A stretch of DNA of 64,000 nucleotides, from positions 2,046,001 to 2,110,000 of the forward strand of contig CP169086.1 in assembly GCA_041890495.1 (NCBI GenBank). The letters run 5' to 3'. Of the stretch, positions 59,318 through 64,000 are shown one piece after another. The position numbers were made by a program, and so were the translations under genes. A model generated the notes under the pieces. That model was not told the origin of the DNA. It made no database searches and was given only the letters and a program-made list of their open reading frames with translations. Within the stretch, counting starts at the first letter, position 1, and every line of letters begins with the position of its first letter. This DNA is from Escherichia boydii (GTDB taxonomy: Bacteria > Pseudomonadota > Gammaproteobacteria > Enterobacterales > Enterobacteriaceae).

Positions 59318-60970
59318 ATGTTTTGTGTGCAATGTGAACAAACTATCCGTACTCCGGCAGGAAACGGCTGCTCATACGCGCAGGGGATGTGTGGTAAAAC
59401 GGCGGAAACTTCTGACCTTCAGGATTTACTCATCGCGGCGCTGCAAGGGCTTTCTGCCTGGGCGGTAAAAGCGCGTGAATACGGCATCATCAACCACGAT
59501 GTTGACAGCTTCGCGCCACGTGCCTTTTTCTCAACCCTGACCAACGTTAACTTCGATTCTCCGCGTATTGTCGGCTACGCTCGTGAAGCGATTGCCCTGC
59601 GCGAGGCGCTGAAAGCGCAATGCCTGGCTGTAGATGCCAACGCGCGCGTCGATAACCCGATGGCTGACCTGCAACTGGTGAGCGACGATCTCGGCGAGCT
59701 GCAACGTCAGGCAGCAGAATTTACCCCTAACAAAGATAAAGCGGCGATTGGCGAAAACATTCTCGGCCTGCGTCTGCTGTGCCTGTATGGCCTGAAAGGT
59801 GCGGCGGCCTATATGGAACACGCGCATGTTCTCGGTCAATACGACAACGATATTTATGCCCAGTACCATAAAATCATGGCGTGGCTGGGGACCTGGCCTG
59901 CCGATATGAACGCGCTTCTTGAGTGTTCAATGGAAATCGGCCAGATGAACTTCAAAGTGATGAGCATTCTGGATGCAGGCGAAACCGGTAAATACGGTCA
60001 CCCGACGCCAACCCAGGTCAACGTCAAAGCGACGGCGGGTAAATGCATTCTGATTTCCGGTCACGATCTCAAAGATCTCTACAACCTGCTGGAACAGACC
60101 GAAGGCACGGGCGTTAATGTCTACACCCACGGCGAAATGCTGCCTGCGCATGGCTACCCGGAGCTGCGTAAATTCAAGCATCTGGTCGGTAACTACGGCA
60201 GCGGCTGGCAGAATCAGCAAGTGGAGTTCGCTCGTTTCCCTGGCCCCATCGTGATGACCTCGAACTGCATCATCGACCCAACCGTAGGCGCTTATGACGA
60301 TCGTATCTGGACCCGCAGCATTGTTGGCTGGCCTGGCGTGCGTCATCTGGACGGTGATGATTTCTCTGCGGTTATCACCCAGGCGCAACAGATGGCAGGC
60401 TTCCCGTACAGCGAAATTCCGCACCTTATCACCGTGGGTTTTGGTCGCCAGACGCTGCTTGGCGCTGCTGATACGCTGATTGATCTGGTGAGCCGTGAAA
60501 AACTGCGTCATATCTTCCTGCTTGGTGGCTGTGACGGCGCACGCGGCGAGCGCCACTACTTCACCGATTTCGCCACCAGCGTGCCGGATGACTGCCTGAT
60601 CCTGACCCTCGCCTGTGGTAAATATCGCTTTAACAAACTTGAGTTTGGCGATATCGAAGGTCTGCCGCGTCTGGTAGATGCAGGTCAATGTAACGATGCT
60701 TACTCAGCGATTATTCTGGCTGTCACTCTGGCAGAGAAACTGGGCTGCGGTGTCAACGATCTGCCGCTGTCGCTGGTGCTCTCCTGGTTTGAACAGAAAG
60801 CGATCGTCATTCTGCTGACGCTGCTTTCTCTGGGCGTGAAAAATATCGTCACCGGCCCGACTGCACCTGGTTTCCTGACACCAGACCTGCTGGCGGTGCT
60901 GAACGAGAAATTCGGCCTGCGTTCTATCACCACTGTTGAAGAAGACATGAAGCAACTGTTGAGCGCGTAA
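59318..60970 (+). CDS. hcp: Hybrid-cluster protein Hcp (protein S-nitrosylase / NO reductase)
   Basis: Hcp is a hybrid [4Fe-2S-2O] cluster protein that reduces NO and, in E. coli, S-nitrosylates other proteins under anaerobic nitrate respiration. The 550-residue protein starts [10 protein letters not shown]; Cys3, Cys6, Cys18 and Cys25 bind the small cluster, matching the enteric [2Fe-2S] type. Hybrid-cluster ligands are in [27 protein letters not shown] and [12 protein letters not shown]. An upstream ATG at 59312 would add two residues; the E. coli start is used. It matches E. coli and is followed by its reductase hcr. Confidence 0.97.
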
Positions 60971-60981
60971 GGAGTTTGTCG

Positions 60982-61950
60982 ATGACGATGCCAACGAATC
61001 AATGCCCGTGGCGGATGCAGGTTCATCACATTACGCAAGAAACGCCGGATGTGTGGACGATTTCCCTGATTTGCCACGATTACTACCCATATCGCGCCGG
61101 GCAATATGCACTGGTCAGCGTGCGAAACTCAGCGGAAACGCTGCGTGCTTACACCATTTCCTCCACGCCAGGCGTGAGTGAATATATCACCCTGACCGTG
61201 CGGCGGATTGATGACGGTGTCGGCTCCCAGTGGCTGACGCGCGATGTAAAACGCGGTGATTATCTCTGGCTTTCGGACGCGATGGGGGAATTTACCTGCG
61301 ACGATAAAGCAGAAGATAAATTCCTGTTGCTGGCGGCAGGCTGCGGCGTCACGCCGATTATGTCGATGCGTCGCTGGCTTGCGAAGAACCGTCCACAGGC
61401 CGATGTGCGGGTGATCTACAACGTGCGTACGCCGCAGGATGTTATTTTCGCCGATGAGTGGCGTAACTATCCGGTAACGCTGGTGGCAGAAAATAACGTT
61501 ACCGAAGGCTTTATCGCTGGTCGTCTCACTCGCGAACTGCTGGCAGGTGTACCTGACTTAGCTTCACGTACCGTGATGACCTGCGGCCCGGCTCCGTATA
61601 TGGATTGGGTAGAGCAGGAAGTGAAAGCGCTCGGCGTGACGCGTTTCTTTAAAGAGAAATTCTTCACCCCAGTAGCAGAAGCGGCGACCAGCGGTCTGAA
61701 ATTCACCAAACTGCAACCGGCACGAGAATTTTACGCCCCGGTTGGCACCACGCTACTGGAGGCGCTGGAAAGCAATAACGTTCCGGTTGTCGCTGCCTGC
61801 CGTGCGGGTGTTTGCGGCTGCTGTAAGACAAAAGTGGTTTCCGGTGAATATACGGTGAGCAGCACAATGACGCTGACCGACGCCGAAATCGCTGAAGGTT
61901 ACGTACTGGCCTGCTCCTGCCATCCGCAGGGGGATCTCATCCTCGCATAA
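60982..61950 (+). CDS. hcr: NADH oxidoreductase Hcr
   Basis: Hcr supplies electrons from NADH to Hcp. The 322-residue protein has a ferredoxin-reductase FAD domain with RAYTISSTPG, NAD domain motifs AAGCGVTPIMSM and TCGPAPYMD, and a C-terminal plant-type [2Fe-2S] ferredoxin with CRAGVCGCCKTKV and a distal Cys in YVLACSCHP. It matches E. coli. It begins 11 bases after hcp in the same operon, with GGAG as ribosome-binding site. Confidence 0.97.
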   Translation: MTMPTNQCPWRMQVHHITQETPDVWTISLICHDYYPYRAGQYALVSVRNSAETLRAYTISSTPGVSEYITLTVRRIDDGVGSQWLTRDVKRGDYLWLSDAMGEFTCDDKAEDKFLLLAAGCGVTPIMSMRRWLAKNRPQADVRVIYNVRTPQDVIFADEWRNYPVTLVAENNVTEGFIAGRLTRELLAGVPDLASRTVMTCGPAPYMDWVEQEVKALGVTRFFKEKFFTPVAEAATSGLKFTKLQPAREFYAPVGTTLLEALESNNVPVVAACRAGVCGCCKTKVVSGEYTVSSTMTLTDAEIAEGYVLACSCHPQGDLILA

Positions 61951-61971
61951 AGGTTATGCTTTCGTTTGCAG

Positions 61972-62004
61972 GCCCGGTAAGCGTCAGCGCCACCGGGCTT
62001 TTTT
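61972..62004 (+). terminator. hcp-hcr terminator / REP-like hairpin
   Basis: GCCCGGT at 61972-61978 pairs with ACCGGGC at 61992-61998, followed by TTTTTT. A further GCCGGATGGC...CCGGTCT palindrome follows, as in REP arrays. Confidence 0.75.
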
Positions 62005-62041
62005 GCCGGATGGCACTGCGTTTACCCGGTCTACAACCGCC

Positions 62042-62476
62042 CTACCGCCACGCGGGCGCTTTCCCTAACGCAAACCGCCCCGCTCCTAAAAACGCGACCG
62101 CCAGCGAGCCGATAAAGAAGTACACCAGGCTTTCAATCGCCCATGCGCCTACCTTATCGAGGGCGAGCGTTTCACCCATTCCCACCATCAGCCACGCCAC
62201 AATCATCGTAAAGGCCAGCACCAGCGCGGCAGGGCGCGTAAGGAGCCCGACAATAATCAGGATCGGTGCCACCACTTCGCCAATCAACACGCCGTAGGCG
62301 ATAAATCCCGGCAACCCTTTTTCCACCAGCATGCCGCTGATAAAGCCCACCCCGCCAAAAAGCTTGTGCAAACCGTGAAAGAGCATCAGCCCGCCGACGG
62401 CAAGTCGTAACAAGAGTTTGCCAAGATCGTCGCACGATAGCTTTTCATTAACAGCAATTAACAATGATTTAACCAT
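62042..62476 (-). CDS. DoxX-family membrane protein
   Basis: A 144-residue protein with four transmembrane helices (about residues 20-40, 55-78, 83-105 and 115-135) and the DoxX hallmarks GLMLFHGLHKLFGGV, GFIAYGVLIGEVVAPILIIVG and LLTRPAAL. The function of DoxX/YphA-type proteins in enterobacteria is unknown; some relate to redox balance at the membrane. The gene has no counterpart between hcr and poxB in K-12 as I recall, and it is the only non-E. coli sequence in this 5-kb stretch. It is divergent from poxB by 152 bases and convergent with hcr. Confidence 0.88.
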   Translation of the reverse strand: MVKSLLIAVNEKLSCDDLGKLLLRLAVGGLMLFHGLHKLFGGVGFISGMLVEKGLPGFIAYGVLIGEVVAPILIIVGLLTRPAALVLAFTMIVAWLMVGMGETLALDKVGAWAIESLVYFFIGSLAVAFLGAGRFALGKAPAWR

Positions 62477-62628
62477 TTGAAATCATTCCTTTTTTTAACA
62501 GTGACACCACCAGATTATGCCGAATAATTGCGCATGAAAAGCACCTTTTAATTGGGATGATGCGACGGGCAATACGGAGACTTTCTTCTAAGCTTGTAAG
62601 CGATATCACAAAAAGGAGATGGAGAACC

Positions 62629-64000
62629 ATGAAACAAACGGTTGCAGCTTATATCGCCAAAACACTCGAATCGGCAGGGGTGAAACGCATCTGGGGAGTC
62701 ACAGGCGACTCTCTGAACGGTCTTAGTGACAGTCTTAATCGCATGGGCACCATCGAGTGGATGTCCACCCGCCACGAAGAAGTGGCGGCCTTTGCCGCTG
62801 GCGCTGAAGCACAACTTAGCGGAGAACTGGCGGTCTGCGCCGGATCGTGCGGCCCCGGCAACCTGCACTTAATCAACGGCCTGTTCGATTGCCACCGCAA
62901 TCACGTTCCGGTACTGGCGATTGCCGCTCATATTCCCTCCAGCGAAATTGGCAGCGGCTATTTCCAGGAAACCCACCCACAAGAGCTATTCCGCGAATGT
63001 AGTCACTATTGCGAGCTGGTTTCCAGCCCGGAGCAGATCCCACAAGTACTGGCGATTGCCATGCGCAAAGCGGTGCTTAACCGTGGCGTTTCGGTTGTCG
63101 TGTTACCAGGCGACGTGGCGTTAAAACCTGCGCCAGAAGGGGTAACCATGCACTGGTATCATGCGCCACAACCAGTCGTGACGCCGGAAGAAGAAGAGTT
63201 ACGCAAACTGGCGCAACTGCTGCGTTATTCCAGCAATATCGCCCTGATGTGTGGCAGCGGCTGCGCGGGGGCGCATAAAGAGTTAGTTGAGTTTGCCGGG
63301 AAAATTAAAGCGCCTATTGTTCATGCCCTGCGCGGTAAAGAACATGTCGAATACGATAATCCGTATGATGTTGGAATGACCGGGTTAATCGGCTTCTCGT
63401 CAGGTTTTCACACTATGATGAATGCCGATACGTTAGTGCTGCTCGGCACGCAATTTCCCTACCGCGCCTTCTACCCGACCGATGCCAAAATCATTCAGAT
63501 TGATATCAATCCAGCCAGCATCGGCGCGCATAGCAAGGTAGATATGGCGCTGGTCGGCGATATCAAATCAACCCTGCGTGCATTGCTGCCACTGGTGGAA
63601 GAAAAAGCCGATCGCAAATTTCTGGATAAAGCGCTGGAAGATTACCGCGATGCCCGCAAAGGGCTGGACGATTTAGCTAAACCGAGCGAGAAAGCCATTC
63701 ACCCGCAATATCTGGCGCAGCAAATTAGTCATTTTGCCGCCGATGACGCAATCTTTACCTGTGACGTCGGCACGCCAACAGTATGGGCAGCGCGTTATCT
63801 AAAAATGAACGGCAAGCGTCGCCTGTTAGGTTCGTTTAACCACGGTTCGATGGCTAACGCCATGCCGCAGGCGCTGGGTGCGCAGGCGACAGAGCCAGAA
63901 CGTCAGGTGGTCGCCATGTGCGGCGATGGCGGTTTTAGCATGTTGATGGGCGATTTCCTCTCAGTAGTGCAGATGAAACTGCCAGTGAAAATTGTCGTCT
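62629..64000 (+). CDS. poxB: Pyruvate dehydrogenase (quinone) PoxB, 3' end outside window
   Basis: PoxB is a peripheral membrane flavoprotein that decarboxylates pyruvate to acetate and CO2, passing electrons to ubiquinone, mainly in stationary phase. The frame is open from ATG 62629, preceded by AAGGAGATGGAG, to the window edge, giving 457 of about 572 residues. N-terminal ThDP-domain residues include GVTGDSLNGLSD and the catalytic glutamate in STRHEEVAAFAA. An FAD-binding middle domain follows. The C-terminal ThDP motif GDG begins at AMCGDGGFSM and the frame ends at LPVKIVV. It matches E. coli. Confidence 0.96.
   Translation, partial: MKQTVAAYIAKTLESAGVKRIWGVTGDSLNGLSDSLNRMGTIEWMSTRHEEVAAFAAGAEAQLSGELAVCAGSCGPGNLHLINGLFDCHRNHVPVLAIAAHIPSSEIGSGYFQETHPQELFRECSHYCELVSSPEQIPQVLAIAMRKAVLNRGVSVVVLPGDVALKPAPEGVTMHWYHAPQPVVTPEEEELRKLAQLLRYSSNIALMCGSGCAGAHKELVEFAGKIKAPIVHALRGKEHVEYDNPYDVGMTGLIGFSSGFHTMMNADTLVLLGTQFPYRAFYPTDAKIIQIDINPASIGAHSKVDMALVGDIKSTLRALLPLVEEKADRKFLDKALEDYRDARKGLDDLAKPSEKAIHPQYLAQQISHFAADDAIFTCDVGTPTVWAARYLKMNGKRRLLGSFNHGSMANAMPQALGAQATEPERQVVAMCGDGGFSMLMGDFLSVVQMKLPVKIVV

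Noticed and set aside
62548..62868. A minus-strand frame of 106 codons across the poxB start
   Set aside because: Overlaps the poxB ribosome-binding site and coding sequence on the opposite strand and has no conserved sequence.

Overview
The window is chromosomal core DNA of an enterobacterium. Gene content and order match the Escherichia coli region elyC-kdsB-msbA-rpsA-aroA-serC-focA-pflB-dmsABC-serS-ftsK-lrp-trxB-cydDC-infA-clpA-macAB-hcp-poxB, read in the opposite sense to K-12 convention. No rRNA, tRNA, CRISPR array, prophage or intact insertion sequence is visible.

The striking property is mosaicism. Long stretches encode proteins that match my recall of the E. coli proteins almost residue for residue: msbA, rpsA to pflA, dmsCBA to lolA, both ends of ftsK, lrp to cydD, aat, clpA, macB, hcp/hcr, poxB. 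They alternate with stretches encoding clearly diverged Enterobacter/Klebsiella-type versions: most of kdsB, ycaR, ycaQ and the lpxK 3' part; comEC; a CigR-like gene and ycaD; the ftsK linker; the middle of cydC; the macA 5' end, ybjX, ybjD, aqpZ and the lysO 5' half; a DoxX gene. Many switches fall inside genes (kdsB, lpxK, comEC, ftsK, cydC, macA, lysO). The window is therefore either a dense interspecies recombinant or an assembly chimera of two enterobacteria. Assignment to E. coli-like or non-E. coli is from memory of protein sequences and needs alignment.

Layout. 1-9.2 kb: envelope genes (elyC, broken ycbJ, frameshifted kdsB, ycaR, ycaQ, lpxK, msbA, comEC) and ihfB. 9.3-16.3 kb: rpsA, cmk (with a 27-bp in-frame deletion), ycaL, aroA, serC, ycaP. 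16.4-28.9 kb: anaerobic metabolism (ycaO, focA-pflB-pflA, dmsABC), with a CigR-like gene and ycaD between pflA and dmsC where K-12 carries ycaK/N/M and ycaC. 29-42.7 kb: serS, rarA, lolA, ftsK, lrp, trxB, broken cydD/cydC, aat. 43-48 kb: infA, then a 4.7-kb accessory block at the site where K-12 has tRNA serW, holding a split arylsulfotransferase, a secreted 5'-nucleotidase and an uncharacterised zinc-ribbon protein. 48-64 kb: clpA/clpS, cspD, broken macB/macA, ybjX with a PhoP box, ybjD, aqpZ, lysO, hcp-hcr, DoxX, and the first 457 codons of poxB.

Single-base indels cluster in three short zones (about 0.4-1.55, 39.4-40.5 and 52.9-54.0 kb), all in E. coli-like sequence. They break ycbJ, kdsB, cydD, cydC, macB and macA. 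Because kdsB is essential, base-level sequencing or assembly error is the likelier cause, and the pseudogene labels describe the sequence as given.
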